Assembly: GCA_963693305.1 (NCBI GenBank)
Contig: OY855907.1
Location: forward strand, 37,032,356-37,096,355
Length of the DNA: 64,000 nucleotides
Direction of reading: 5' to 3'
From: Meandrina meandrites
Lineage: Eukaryota > Cnidaria > Anthozoa > Scleractinia > Meandrinidae
In this document: piece by piece, positions 42,601 to 53,280 of the stretch
Numbering within the stretch: the first letter of the stretch is position 1
Layout of the letters: every line of letters starts with the position of its first letter
The notes under the pieces: generated by a model
Seen by the model: only the letters and a program-made list of their open reading frames with translations
Told to the model about the DNA's origin: nothing
Databases searched by the model: none
Program-made: the position numbers and the translations under genes

Positions 42601-45600
42601 CTCCAGCAGAGTCTTACTAAAGTGATTGATAAGATAGAGGGAGACATTGTCTTTCTTACTAGTGGTCTGGAAAAAGCTGCGAACTTGTTTCGTGAAAAAA
42701 TGCGTAAGCAGACAACATCAGAAGAAACTCTGAGGTGCTTAAATTGGGAAGTTGTGGAGTTTCAAGTCCTACTGGAACAGAGCAACAACTGGCTTCAGCT
42801 CCTTTCTGATCTTCTTGGAGACTTGAATCCAAATAACCCAGCTCTAGCACCTGTGGTTGCAGTTTTGAAAGACTCAGAGAGCAACATGTCTCTGTACTTG
42901 AGAAACATTTTCAAGAAGAAAAGGCAACCAGCCGCAACGCATGTGCTGGTGTTAATGGTCTCTGATGAAAGGAGAAACAAGAAGCCATATGCTCTTCCTG
43001 TTCAATACATCCCATATTACAGTTTGAAAGACCAATACATCCGGGACTTTACCAAGGTTCTAAAGCAGAATATGGTCCAGTTAGGGCTTCATGTAGTTGG
43101 TGAGTTGATAATCAAATTAATGATTATGATTGGAATTGTGACACCCCTTGAGCCTGTTCAAAAGCCCAGTAAGTCCGGCAAAGTTTATAATGACATGCAT
43201 AAAAGTTCAGAAGAATATTTGAAATATTCATCCTTCTGAGCCAAGAAACCTTGGTACAAGTCACCCAGTTCCTGTTATTAATCTGTGAAGTATATTAATG
43301 CAGATGCAGGGTGTTTGTGTAATGTTACTATGCTTTTAAAGAGGTAGTCAGATTATTTAACAGTTTTTGGGTTGGTATTATTTAAGGAAGGGAGATTAGG
43401 TTGTTATTTGTTGTTGACCCCTGAAATTTGAAAAATCCTAGGCACAGTATCTGATGGTGAGTTTGTTACATTGCGAACCCGTGGTGAGACGAGGTCTGTG
43501 CACATCTGGCAGCTGATCCATGATGCAAGGAGTAGCGTGGCGAAACTTGGCAAACAAAAACTTCTTGAAATGCTGGTACTGCAAGGAGGTAAATATTATT
43601 CTTCAAACCATTCTCCTTTCGTTCTAACATGTTGTATTTTCTTTAATATTATCATAGTCGAGTAGCATAGTTTTTTATTTATTTGGCAGGTATGTACTTT
43701 GTGATTAATAGGAACTGTCAGGTTATGACAACAATCTGAAAATGATGACTTGGAAAAAGAATGTAAATGTACACAAAATAGTAAAAAAATGGGGACTCAG
43801 GAAATGACAAGTGCAGGAACATAGGGAGATTTGATAATTTTTAGCTTGAGAAATGTTTATTGCTCACATCTACGAGCAAACGAATAACATATTTTCACAA
43901 GGCTTTCCTGGGAAAGAACAAGTAAATTACTATAAAACTGTGAAGCTGATTAATTGTTAATAATTGAAAATTGCAGTCAACCCAGATGGGACACCACTTG
44001 TGAGAAGGCCCAATGATGCCATTCCAAGAGAAGTGATAACGGACTTATTCAACCTGCAAGTCAGAGATAGATTGAGCTTGCCAGATGCCATTGCTAATAT
44101 CCGTGGAAGTTTGATTCCTGCTGGTTACACCCCTTGGCCATTTCGACGTGATACCCCAGAAAGTATGCTTGACATGCTGAGGTCCATTGTTGCAACATAC
44201 GAGTTCAGGAATACAGTTAAATCTTTGAATGAAGAATTTGGAGCTGATTTCACACAGCATTTGTATGTCCCTGAAATTGATCCAGTAACAGGCAGTGCAC
44301 ATCATGAACGTGGAGATCACAACCACATTTTGAAGAGAGTGGCAGCATGTACCCGGAATGGCAACTACTCAGATCTCAATTTTGAGGCATTTGTGGAGGC
44401 CATGCGTTCACCTGACACTGGCCTGACCTACACAGCACTTGCAGGGAAACGGAAGCAATCTGTGGTTGATGCAGAAAGGCTCCTTTCTTATCATGTGGCC
44501 AAGTTCTTCAGAGAAAAGGGTTATGAAAGAGAGTACCAGTATGTGAAGGTTATTGCTCAATGGCATGAGTCATCTGATGGAAGAGGCCTATCACAGTTGA
44601 AGAGGAGCCAGTACAACTATGAGATGTTGAACTACATAATTGATGAATGGATGCCCTGGCATAAGGATGATTATGACTTATCAAAGATTGACATCAACAG
44701 GTATATTTTTTAACTCTTCCCACTTAAAAGTATGCACAATAATAATATTAATATTAATAATGGGGATCTCTAAAATACAATAACAATAATAATTGAAACA
44801 TTCTGCTTTAAAAAAATACATATTAACAAAATATAAAAGCTCATTAAAATATTTTTGTTTGCAAAATCTAATATTTGTTTACTAACATCATTATTTTTAA
44901 ATCAAATTTTACAAATTTCGAATATAAAAGAAGGGAAAATCCTTAGAAATTCTATATGCATTATTCTGGCTTCATATGTAATTTGAGAGTCTTTCGTTGA
45001 TTATTTTTATTTATGTTGTTATTATTATGTTGATAATTAATTGTCAGTAAGACCTTTCCTGGCTTCACTCTTGCTACTCAGAGAATTGCTTTTTTTTTTT
45101 ACTGTGACTAACTGCCAGCTTACTATGTTCAAATTATTGTCTGTTGTTATGATGCTATATGTAGGGTTTTTTTTTCTAGACCAGTGGAATACATCCGAGG
45201 TTTCACAAGAGAAGTAGTTATCGAAATTACAGCAAACATTGAGAGTCAGGAGCTGAGGAGGTGCCAGAATAATGAAATTGGATATCCTGAACACCCACGC
45301 GCAGGATCAACAGAGGACCTTGAGTGCTTTTTTGGTGTGGCACATAGCCGTTTGGGGAACATTTTTACACTGAAAGAGTTCAAAGATGGTTGGCCCAAAC
45401 TTGTAAGGTACAGTTTAAATTACCCTAGTCAATATTAATGTGGCACCGTATGGATTCTAGATATTTGAGGGCAGAACGTCAATCCCTCACCATACCTCCT
45501 GTGCATCGTAGTGGCATTCCAGAAATTTGTTCAACATATAAAATCATTTGATTAGTTAAAATAAATTCGTGTAGGCATGTCAGGTAGAGGAAATGGATTT

Positions 45601-46094
45601 TGCCTGTCAACATGATTTGCCATGTGATATTATTTGGCATCATTTCTTACAGTCATCAATAAATATAAATGTATTCATTTGTCTGTTCTCTAAGCTTAAT
45701 TATATCCAAAGGTATTGAGTCTCATTTCCAATGTTTCTTTAAAAGGGAAAATTCCAAGCGCTTGAGTAGCGAAACCCTACCATTCTACTACTGGACCGAG
45801 AATGACCGTTTCAAAGAAGGGTCACTAGATTCCTTTGATGTCATCCCTGGTCAGGTGGACAGTGACGATGAACAGGATGATGAACATGGTGACGAAGATG
45901 GGCCATCCAGAAATCCTCTGCGCTTGCACAGGCTCATGAGGAACCAAAGGGAAAGCGTAGCTCACTTTGTCCCTAGTAGAGCATTCCTTCCAGCAAGGGA
46001 TGATCGTACAGTTAGGCAACAGCATCACCGCCCTAGGTCAGGTGTTCCTCCCCCCTCTGGTTTTTTGTTTTCAATCAATGAGGAAAATCAATGA
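39672..46094 (+). CDS. Myb-like/RNase-H-fold (DDE) transposase-related protein, 1136 aa
   Basis: Ten coding exons: 39672-39812, 39901-40147, 40555-41189, 41478-41612, 41921-42007, 42382-43099, 43442-43588, 43977-44700, 45180-45407 and 45746-46094. All phases agree (3411 nt). The ATG lies two bases after a splice acceptor (39669), so a 5' UTR exon ending at 39191 is likely. Residues about 70-135 (PWSEAEDRATIQFIALH, then YWSLAARYI) look like a Myb/SANT or trihelix DNA-binding domain. The catalytic core resembles P-element/THAP9 transposases: D436 in FWIKLDGTDVK followed by GDVDLGNG; D659 in LHVVGTVSDGEF preceded by THVLVLMVSDERRNKKPYA; E993 in STEDLECFFG. The D436-D659 gap (about 220 residues) is longer than in P transposase because of an insertion. 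An acidic tail (DSDDEQDDEHGDEDG) ends the protein. The family call rests on motif reading only. Confidence 0.82.
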
Positions 46095-47051
46095 TCATCA
46101 TTTATCATGCATTCATGGTGACAATGCAATTATTTTATCTTTGGCGACTTTAAGGAATTTGTATACAAGAGTAGCCAAAATATGCAAGTGACCAATAATT
46201 AAGTTACCTAAGATAATGCCTGTTTATAACAAATATTCATTTTCTTCGGTTTATCAAATAGAATCACTTGAAGATAAAATGAGAAGTAATTGTCAACAAA
46301 AGTTAAATCACACTAGTTAAAAATTTTCACAGCTGCAGAGTTAACACACTTGATGTGGTTAATCAAAAGTTTTTCTCTTCAGTAGCAATTATTAGCTGTC
46401 ATAGTTCAAGTCTACTTCACTGAAACTGTTGGGAGTAAACACAACACACAGGTGATCAGTTAATATGTGGATGAGTTTATTACAATAAAATCTGCAGAAA
46501 TGTCTAAGCACTTTATTGTCTGCCTACCTTAAAAGCCTTAATTTTCCCACTCCAAACTATGCCTTGTATATGATTATTATTTTAAGTTGTACAAAAATTT
46601 ACCCCAATCCTCATTTACACAAACTTTTTCTAGAATTTTCTGCTCCAGTAAATGTCCATACTTCCCACAAAGAAGGGATTGGAAATTCCTGTTGATTCGA
46701 GGGGGGTCTCAAAGGCCAAACATTTTAAAGAAATGTATGAATCTAAATTGGGGGGGGGGGGGGGGGGGTCCTTAGAAAAAGACACTTCTTGGGGGGTATG
46801 AATATTTCCTGGAACCACACATTCAAAAGTCAAGCTTTGAGTGGGTGGAAATAAATGTGAAGTTTTTTTAAATGTATGAAAATGTATCTTCATCTCTCAA
46901 ATTATGGACAAGTAAAGATGAGCTACCAGTTCCCATAATACATTTTCAGAATTATGGTTTCATACAGTTCGACGCCACTACAGGGATGGAGTTAAGCAGA
47001 TCCTTTATTTGGGTTAATACTTGAATTGGCATGGTTGCAAATTAGGAAAAT
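46095..47051. other. Spacer between the two convergent transposon genes
   Basis: Non-coding, presumably the 3' UTRs of both genes. A G run is at 46750-46768. No further ORF is supported. Confidence 0.5.
46750..46768 (+). repeat. Poly-G run
   Basis: About 19 consecutive G. Homopolymer length is likely unreliable. Confidence 0.85.
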
Positions 47052-48825
47052 TTAATTGATAGTGTCATTGTATTTGTAATTGGCATCAGTAGGAAGCCAA
47101 CTTCCAATTTTTGAAATTAGCACACGAGGATGGTACAGCCAGTCATTCAAATCTGGGACAAACATAAATCCAATGAATTTAAACTCCACTTTCTGAATTT
47201 CATTGCTCCTAATTGCAACAACAGTTTTTTTTAATTTCTCTTTGGGGATGTAACCAATACGACACCATGTGGTGTCTACATATGCCTCCACTGTCACAGC
47301 ATTCTTATCCCTGATGTTGGTAGGTTCTGGGCTCACCCGAAGTTCGATTGCTTCACTTCGCAACTGAAGTTGCTTACACTTCCTTAAAGTTTTCTGACAA
47401 TCTTCATGGTAGCTGCTTCCTTTCAAAGCAAAGTACTCCGTAAACTGCTCGATTTCATCATTAACTGGAGTTTCTTCATCCAGTTGATTATCAAGTTCGT
47501 CACCACTTTCCGCTGTTTCATTTGGATCTGACAATTCAGAGCTGGACTGACAGGATTGTTGTGTTGCAGCATCACTGTCGTCGGACCTGTCAACAATTAC
47601 CTTTCCAGTGGCTGGGTAATTAGAACAATTGCAACTGCAAACCAGCACTTCCAGCCAAGGTGTGCAAGGCACTGGATCCTCTTCCTCATGATCTACCTTG
47701 GGTGGAACTTTCACAGAATACGAACTGGGGACCACTTTGAATTCCACAACAACAGATAATGTTCTGTTATTTGCCTGTACATCAAAAAGAAGGGGAACTA
47801 AGCATTAGCTAACAGTATTTATTTCAGTTGTTCTAATCTTTAGACCTGCTTGAATGACAATGATGCATGTTCTTTGAAATGCAAATGAGCTTTACTTTCA
47901 ATAACAAAGACAATACAGCTGCAATGAATGAAACAATATGGCAGCCAAGAGTTGTTAAATCGTGGAATTTTAACTTCCAATCACTCTGAATGAATTGTTC
48001 CTAATGTTTAAACCTACTTGAATAGCAAACATGGAAATGGTGTATGTTTCCTTGAGATGCAAATGAGATTGTACTTGAATATAAACAAAGACAACACAGC
48101 TCCAATGAGCAGCCAAGAGTTGAGAAATTATAAAATTTTAACTCCCAATCACTCAGGAAAAGTCGGTCTAAAGGAATTGGCTAAGAGAGCGAACAACATA
48201 AACTGGCAGTGTAGGCCAGCAGCCTAAGCAAGACATATTTGCTTCTTTACTCGCTCGGATATGGTAGATACAAAAAATCGCGATCGTGAATGGGTTTCTC
48301 TAACGTTAAATGACACTAGAGTTAGCTCAATCGAGAAATGAATTGTTGAGACACTTAGCTTAATATAACAACTGCTTAGCACTTCGATAAGGCTAGTTAG
48401 GACAGAGACTGTTTAATTGTGACACGCGAATTCTTAGAGTAAAAATTTTCAATTGTGAAATGTCTGAAGACAAAGAAAATGGGCTTCGCAACGTCAAACA
48501 AAGCTACAATTAGCTGATTAACCAAGAAATTAATCACTGTGAGGCTTACCTTGATGTTACAACTATTTATCACTTCGATTAGCACTGGAGATGGTCGATC
48601 CTTGAGAAGATTCAGCACTTTTTGCTGAAATAAAAAGCCACACATCCTTCGCTCAGCGATTTTCTCAGGAAAACTGACATGGCCAAGAACCAAATTAACC
48701 TGAAGACAAGGAAATTGTTCCAACTGAACACTTTCCTGAGCTCCAAGATCGTAGCAATGGAGATAAATAAGGCTTCGTTCGCGAAATGTCGGAGCTGATT
48801 GCGACGTGATCTCGATGAAATCCAT
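47052..48825 (-). CDS. HIRAN-domain-like transposon accessory protein, 332 aa
   Basis: Two exons: 48550-48825 (ATG at 48825, 92 codons) and 47052-47774, joined in phase 0 by a GT-AG intron. The N-terminal half, about 130 residues, is unrecognised and followed by an acidic Ser-rich linker (DRSDDSDAATQQSCQSSSEL). Residues about 234-276 resemble the HIRAN core: EPTNIRDKNAVTVEAY (acidic/Asn-Ala-Val motif) then CRIGYIPKEKL (Gly-Tyr-Ile-Pro motif). HIRAN domains, known from HLTF and Rad5, bind 3' single-strand DNA ends. A role in handling transposon ends is an inference. The gene lies wholly within the inverted-repeat element, about 90 bp from its right end, and is transcribed towards the transposase gene. 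Confidence 0.75.
47830..48160. repeat. Two direct copies of about 160 bp inside the HIRAN gene intron
   Basis: Copies begin near 47833 and 47998. Both hold CCTGCTTGAATG or CCTACTTGAATA, GCAAATGAG, CAAAGACAA.ACAGCT, GCAGCCAAGAGTTG and TTTTAACT.CCAATCACTC. They differ at about one base in six, so the duplication is not recent. Confidence 0.75.
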
Positions 48826-48876
48826 AGCGAAATGAATTGGTCACGTGATTGAAAAAAATGATAATATAGTTTGAAT

Positions 48877-48912
48877 GCAAAGCATTATGGGTATAGGTTC
48901 CAATCCTCCTTG
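48877..48912 (-). repeat. Right terminal inverted repeat of the 9.9-kb transposon
   Basis: The reverse complement of this end starts CAAGGAGGATTGGAACCTAT, identical to the left end for 20 bp. CCAATACC follows outward in direct orientation. Confidence 0.85.
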
Positions 48913-49210
48913 CCAATACCAAAGATCCCAAAAACGAGAATAACTTTCAATCAAAAGTCTCAAAAATGATCTTTTTTTTACACACAGGCAAAGAAGATCG
49001 TTATGGCACTTTTGTACTCTCGTCCCAGGCCTTCAAGTGAGGTGTCCATGAACCCCAGCTCCCTACGCCACCCACAATTCACATATCCTTTGAGCTGAAT
49101 GGCAATTAATGGTCACATTACACATCAGTTTGGCCAGAACCTGTACCCATGCGCAGAGCCTATTACCTGTGGAGTGGCAGCCATGGACAGCTGTTTTGTC
49201 CGTGTTAGGG

Positions 49211-49330
49211 ATCATCGCATATATATCACCATGGCAACCATTGCATTCAGATCATCGCATATATATCACCATGGCAACCATTGCATTCAGATCATCGCAT
49301 ATATATCACCATGGCAACCATTGCATTCAG
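49211..49330 (+). repeat. 40-bp unit repeated three times exactly
   Basis: Three identical copies (49211-49250, 49251-49290, 49291-49330) start ATCATCGCATATATATCACC. Perfect identity suggests very recent expansion. Confidence 0.97.
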
Positions 49331-50032
49331 ATGGTTAATTATAGCAATTAAGACTTTCAAACCACAAATATAGAATCAATCTTATTAAGTCCCAAAAGTG
49401 TCAAATTTTAAGTCTTACATTGTTCCTGTGACAAAAACAACTTTTTTAAAAAAATTTGCTTGAGTGTGCAACCACAAGATAATTTGCTCAAGCGGGGATA
49501 TCTGCAAATGGCAAGGGGAATTGTTTCATAGTGTATGCAACTGAAAGGTCTGCAGACAAACAAAATAATTAAACCCATGACAGCATAAAATGCTACACAG
49601 TTTTATTTATTTTAACTAAAATTACCAGTTTTTACTTTTTGATCACTGATAGACCTCCTTTCTAAACTAGGCAAAGCAACTGATGAAACCATGAAAATGA
49701 CTCAAGGGGGTGGGTACCCCCTATGACGGACTATACAGGGGGGCTCAACCTGAGAGGGGTATCCTTTTTCAGGCTGTAGGTATATAACAGGGCAGAGATT
49801 GCACAAGTTGGAGTATACAAAAGCATCAGCAAAACTGCCATTAATGTATTGATTAAAGGGATTTCAAAATATCTAAGAACAGATCCACTGAGCAGTTGTT
49901 TCATTTAAGTATTTTTAAGGAGTAATATTAAAAATATACTCTATCACTTCTGTTGGTATGTAAAAGGGGTAGCATTTTCTATTAAAAGGTATATAAACAA
50001 GATTACTTTTTCTGTCAAAAATGGTATTGACT

Positions 50033-50534
50033 GCTAACAGAAACTCATAAGGAGTTGAAACGTATAACGTGTGTTCACAGCGTTCGAATATTCAGTTTGC
50101 TAAGTACCATATTTGGCAACACAAAGAGTTTGTACGTGAATGATTTACACACGTAACGACACACGCAACAAAATTTTCGGTTTTGCGATAAGTCACTTGA
50201 ATTTTGACTAAAACGCCGTAAATTACTCACAGAAACTAAAGAAATTCCTTACAGTATCAAGTGAAGTTCTCCAGACTACTGAATGACGACGAAACAGAAG
50301 AATTAAACCAAAATTAACTTTATTCAACCCAAATTGTTCAAAAACAAGATTACACCATTTAGCACGAGCTAGCGCGCGCTGTGAATTTAATCCAGATATT
50401 GCAATTTTGATTGGTTGAATTTTTTCTCGTGATTTTCCAAACATGGTACTTAATGAAAACGAATGTTCAAACGCTTTGTACAATGCGAATCATAGGGAGT
50501 TACACGTTTCAACCCTTATGGGTTTCTGCTGCTA
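50033..50534. mobile_element. MITE-like element with long imperfect inverted ends
   Basis: Left GCTAACAGAAACTCATAAGG and right CCCTTATGGGTTTCTGCTGC are inverted. Similarity continues inward over about 90 bp (GTTGAAACGT, then AAGTACCAT.TTTGG). No ORF. The exact borders and target duplication are not clear. Confidence 0.7.
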
Positions 50535-51319
50535 AGGGTTGAGACCTTGGGGCTGAGACTCCCTGAATGTGTCCTTCCTATCCCACTAAACAAAAGATTT
50601 AGCGACGAGTACAATAGCTCTGCACATGCCTGATGAGTCCTTTGCAGAACAATGTCAAACGACCAAATTCTATGGTATAGTAAGAATGAGAACCACTGCA
50701 AATTTTTCAAGACTAAATGACTAAACTGATCTAGATATAACTGCAAGATTCCTATTAAGTAAAATATATATCCACTTTTTATTTGATGTTGTCCTCGTGT
50801 CGTCATCATCATGGCTGCTTAAATTCGCTAATGAGTAGCTAATGTGGCCAACCTGAGAGGCTGATGTTTAAATGCATTCAACCCATGGGCCATGGGCAGA
50901 CAATAAATTGTACTAGTTTCCTATAATTTCTCCTCAAAGCTTAGCATGCTTTTACAAGGCACACCAAGCTTGTATATACTGGTTAGATCACTGAAGACTA
51001 GCTGGTGATGAAGGCATCCTCGTGAAAAATTTTAAACTGATCACTCTAAAATATAATTATGTTGTTAGTTATAAATACCTAATTTTGTGACTACTTAAGT
51101 CTTTTCTACAATAGTTCATACGATCTAATTTAAAGTAAATATTTTATTTCCCTAATAGCTTTTCATCTTTTAGTGCTCATGAAAAGGCAAAGAAAAGTTA
51201 GGAATTGCTGAGGGAGGAAAGACATGAAAAGCCCAAAGGAAATTGATTTACATCGGGAGACTTGCATTGGGTTACATTTCAGGTTACAAAAGTTTTTAAA
51301 GTTATTTACGTGACTGTTA

Positions 51320-52712
51320 CTACGTTATAATGCTGGAAATCCTCTCTTCCAAAGAAACATTTGCAATGTGATCTTTTAAAAACTTTGATACTGGAAGATC
51401 ATCAATCTTTTGCAGAGGATCACTATAAAGTAGTTTTCTGATCACTAAAATGCATAGGTACTGCAATGAAGCTGTTTGACAGGCAGCGATGTGCAGCATT
51501 GATGAGCCTTCAGATGACTGACTAACATCTACTGGGGTCTTGTTGTTTCTGTTCTTAGCGTGGATATCTGAGGCAGCATCTATCAACACCTGGACTGTTG
51601 GAGAGCATCCCCAAGCTGCGGCAAGATGTAGTGGTGTGTAACCCTGATCATCCTGAAGCAACACATCACTGCCATGATTAAGAAGAAGTTTTACCATGTT
51701 GGTACAGCCTCTGGCTAAAGGAGAATATAATAAAAATTTGCAAAAGAGCATTAGCTAGTAAGAGGCAAGAAAGCAAAATTGTTCAGGTGGGAAAAATAAT
51801 CTCCATTTAAAGAGATAGAGTTTTCTGGAGAAATATTTCATGAAAAATGCTGAAATTGTGTTTCAGAGCCTCTAGATCTCTAAATTTTCTGAGGGGCCAG
51901 AAATTTCAACTTGGGCAAACAGGCTGAACAATCAAGTGAGCTTGGCGGTGTTATTTTCAACAAACAATATGTGAAGGCCATGAGAACATTTCTGTTTCAA
52001 CCCGGGCTGAAATTTGCCATGTAATCACAACCAAATTCCAGCCCACCCAACCTGGGCAGAAATTCATCATGCATTTGGCCCCTAAGAGTCTGGGCAAGAG
52101 GTAGAGCCCCCCCCCCCCCCCCCCCCCAGCCCCCTCCCCCGGGAGGTAGAGGGGAAAACATAATTAATTTTGATTAGTTTAGGTCAAACTGCAGGAAGGA
52201 TTTTAAGATTACAGCTAACAGATGTAACTCGTACCAGCTGCTCTGTGTAGAGGTGTTTGATTCCAGCGGTCACACAATCGCACATCAGCGTTATAACTCA
52301 GCAACAACCCGGCAGCTTCAAGATGGCCGTGGTAAGCTGCCACATGAAGGGGAGAATGCCCACCAGTGTTCTTAACGTCTACCTCACATCCCGATAACAG
52401 CAAAACGTCCATAGTTTGAACATCATTATTAACTGCACATTTGTGAAGCGCAGTTTCGCCAGCAGTTCCTAACAGGTTCAGATCGCAGCCAAAACTGCAA
52501 AGCAAGGAGACAACAGTCGTGTGACCCCCGTTCGCGGCTTCTTGCAGGGCTGTCCAACCAAATGTACCTACGCTATTTGGCGATACGCCTTGTTCGAGAA
52601 GTTTACGCACATGAGCGCAGTCTCCTAATTGACAGGCTTCTACTAAAGCTACTTGGCATTTTCTCTGGTGAATATTTCCTCGTCGTTGGTATGATAAGCA
52701 ATTTGTTTGCAT
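51320..52712 (-). CDS. Ankyrin repeat and SOCS box (ASB-like) protein, 290 aa
   Basis: Two exons: 52235-52712 (ATG at 52712) and 51320-51714, joined through a GT-AG intron (G + CC gives Ala), 873 nt in all. About six ankyrin repeats span residues 19-230, with signatures such as GHSPLHVAAYHGHLEAAGLL and GYTPLHLAAAWG. Residues 242-277 (SLQYLCILVIRKLL, then LPVSKFLKDHI) have the pattern of a SOCS box, which recruits elongin B/C and cullin 5 to form a ubiquitin ligase. Ankyrin repeats would select the substrate. A good splice acceptor (TTAGCAG) lies one base before the ATG, so an upstream untranslated exon is likely, and a longer N-terminus cannot be excluded. The particular ASB subtype cannot be told. 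Confidence 0.88.
52107..52127 (+). repeat. Poly-C run in ASB-like intron
   Basis: About 21 consecutive C followed by AGCCCCCTCCCCC. Homopolymer length is likely unreliable. Confidence 0.85.
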
Positions 52713-52758
52713 GCTGCTAACCGTGTGAAACGGAGGTCTGTGCGTAAAATTGTGAGCA

Positions 52759-52860
52759 TCACAAAGTATTCGTCTTCAGTATCTTCACAAAATAAACACC
52801 ACCTGCATACGACACCACCATGACTCCAACGAGCAATAAAACCAAAATAAATTGCGCCAT
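52759..52860 (-). CDS. Small ORF, 33 aa, single hydrophobic (membrane-type) segment
   Basis: ATG at 52860, TGA ending at 52759. The peptide begins MAQFILVLLLVGVMVVSYAG and ends with the basic stretch KILKTN, so it has one continuous hydrophobic segment of about 20 residues and a short positive tail. It lies on the same strand as the ASB-like gene and stops 46 nt before that gene's ATG. It could be an upstream ORF in the same transcript or a separate microprotein. No known small membrane protein is recognised, and chance cannot be excluded at this length. Confidence 0.3.
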   Translation of the reverse strand: MAQFILVLLLVGVMVVSYAGGVYFVKILKTNTL

Positions 52861-53165
52861 GTTGTTGTTTTGAGTCGAGAAACTGCGTAACAAATTACCC
52901 ACCAAGCACCTTGCTCTCCTGCAGCCACCAGCCCCACACCTCCCCGCCTAACACCATTCTTCTTTGTCACAGGCTTAACGGACATTTTGATTCACCGAGA
53001 CTCCAAGTGTTTGCACGCAAGAACGGCCACTTGTTACGAAAACAAGTAAAACTTTCAAATTCTCAGAAAAACGTTTAAATTGTTAATTATTAAATGACTT
53101 TAAACCCCATTGATCACTCTTTTCGGAATCTCGTTCCCAGATCCCTTTCCCATATTAGGTATATA

Positions 53166-53228
53166 CACCCTATGCATAATGAAAAAGGACTGGGAGCGAT
53201 ACGCGCGAAAACGAGGCTAGTTGGGCCT
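53166..53228 (+). repeat. Left terminal inverted repeat of ISL2EU element
   Basis: Starts CACCCTATGCATAATG and ends GCTAGTTGGGCCT. About 61 of 63 bases match the right end. Confidence 0.95.
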
Positions 53229-53280
53229 GGTAAATTAAAAATGGCCGCCTGAAGTGGCGCCAGGGCGCCAATTTTTAAAT

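Larger units (their letters stand above)
39039..48912. mobile_element. Large DNA transposon with DDE transposase and HIRAN accessory gene
   Basis: The ends are inverted: CAAGGAGGATTGGAACCTAT is perfect at 39039-39058 and, on the other strand, at 48912-48893. Similarity continues over about 36 bp in all. CCAATAC stands directly on both sides (39032-39038 and 48913-48919). It is 8 bp, CCAATACC, if one terminal C is counted as target. Because this flank is in direct, not inverted, orientation, it reads as a target-site duplication. Inside are two convergent genes, 39672-46094 (+) and 47052-48825 (-), both with intact splicing. The element is 9874 bp long. A 7-8 bp duplication is compatible with P, hAT or Dada-type superfamilies; assignment is not settled. 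Confidence 0.85.
48920..51319. other. Intergenic between transposon and ASB-like gene
   Basis: Holds a 3 x 40 bp tandem repeat (49211-49330) and a MITE-like inverted-repeat element (about 50033-50534). A short coding-like direct repeat of 38971-39005 is at 49003-49037. No gene is otherwise supported. Confidence 0.5.
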
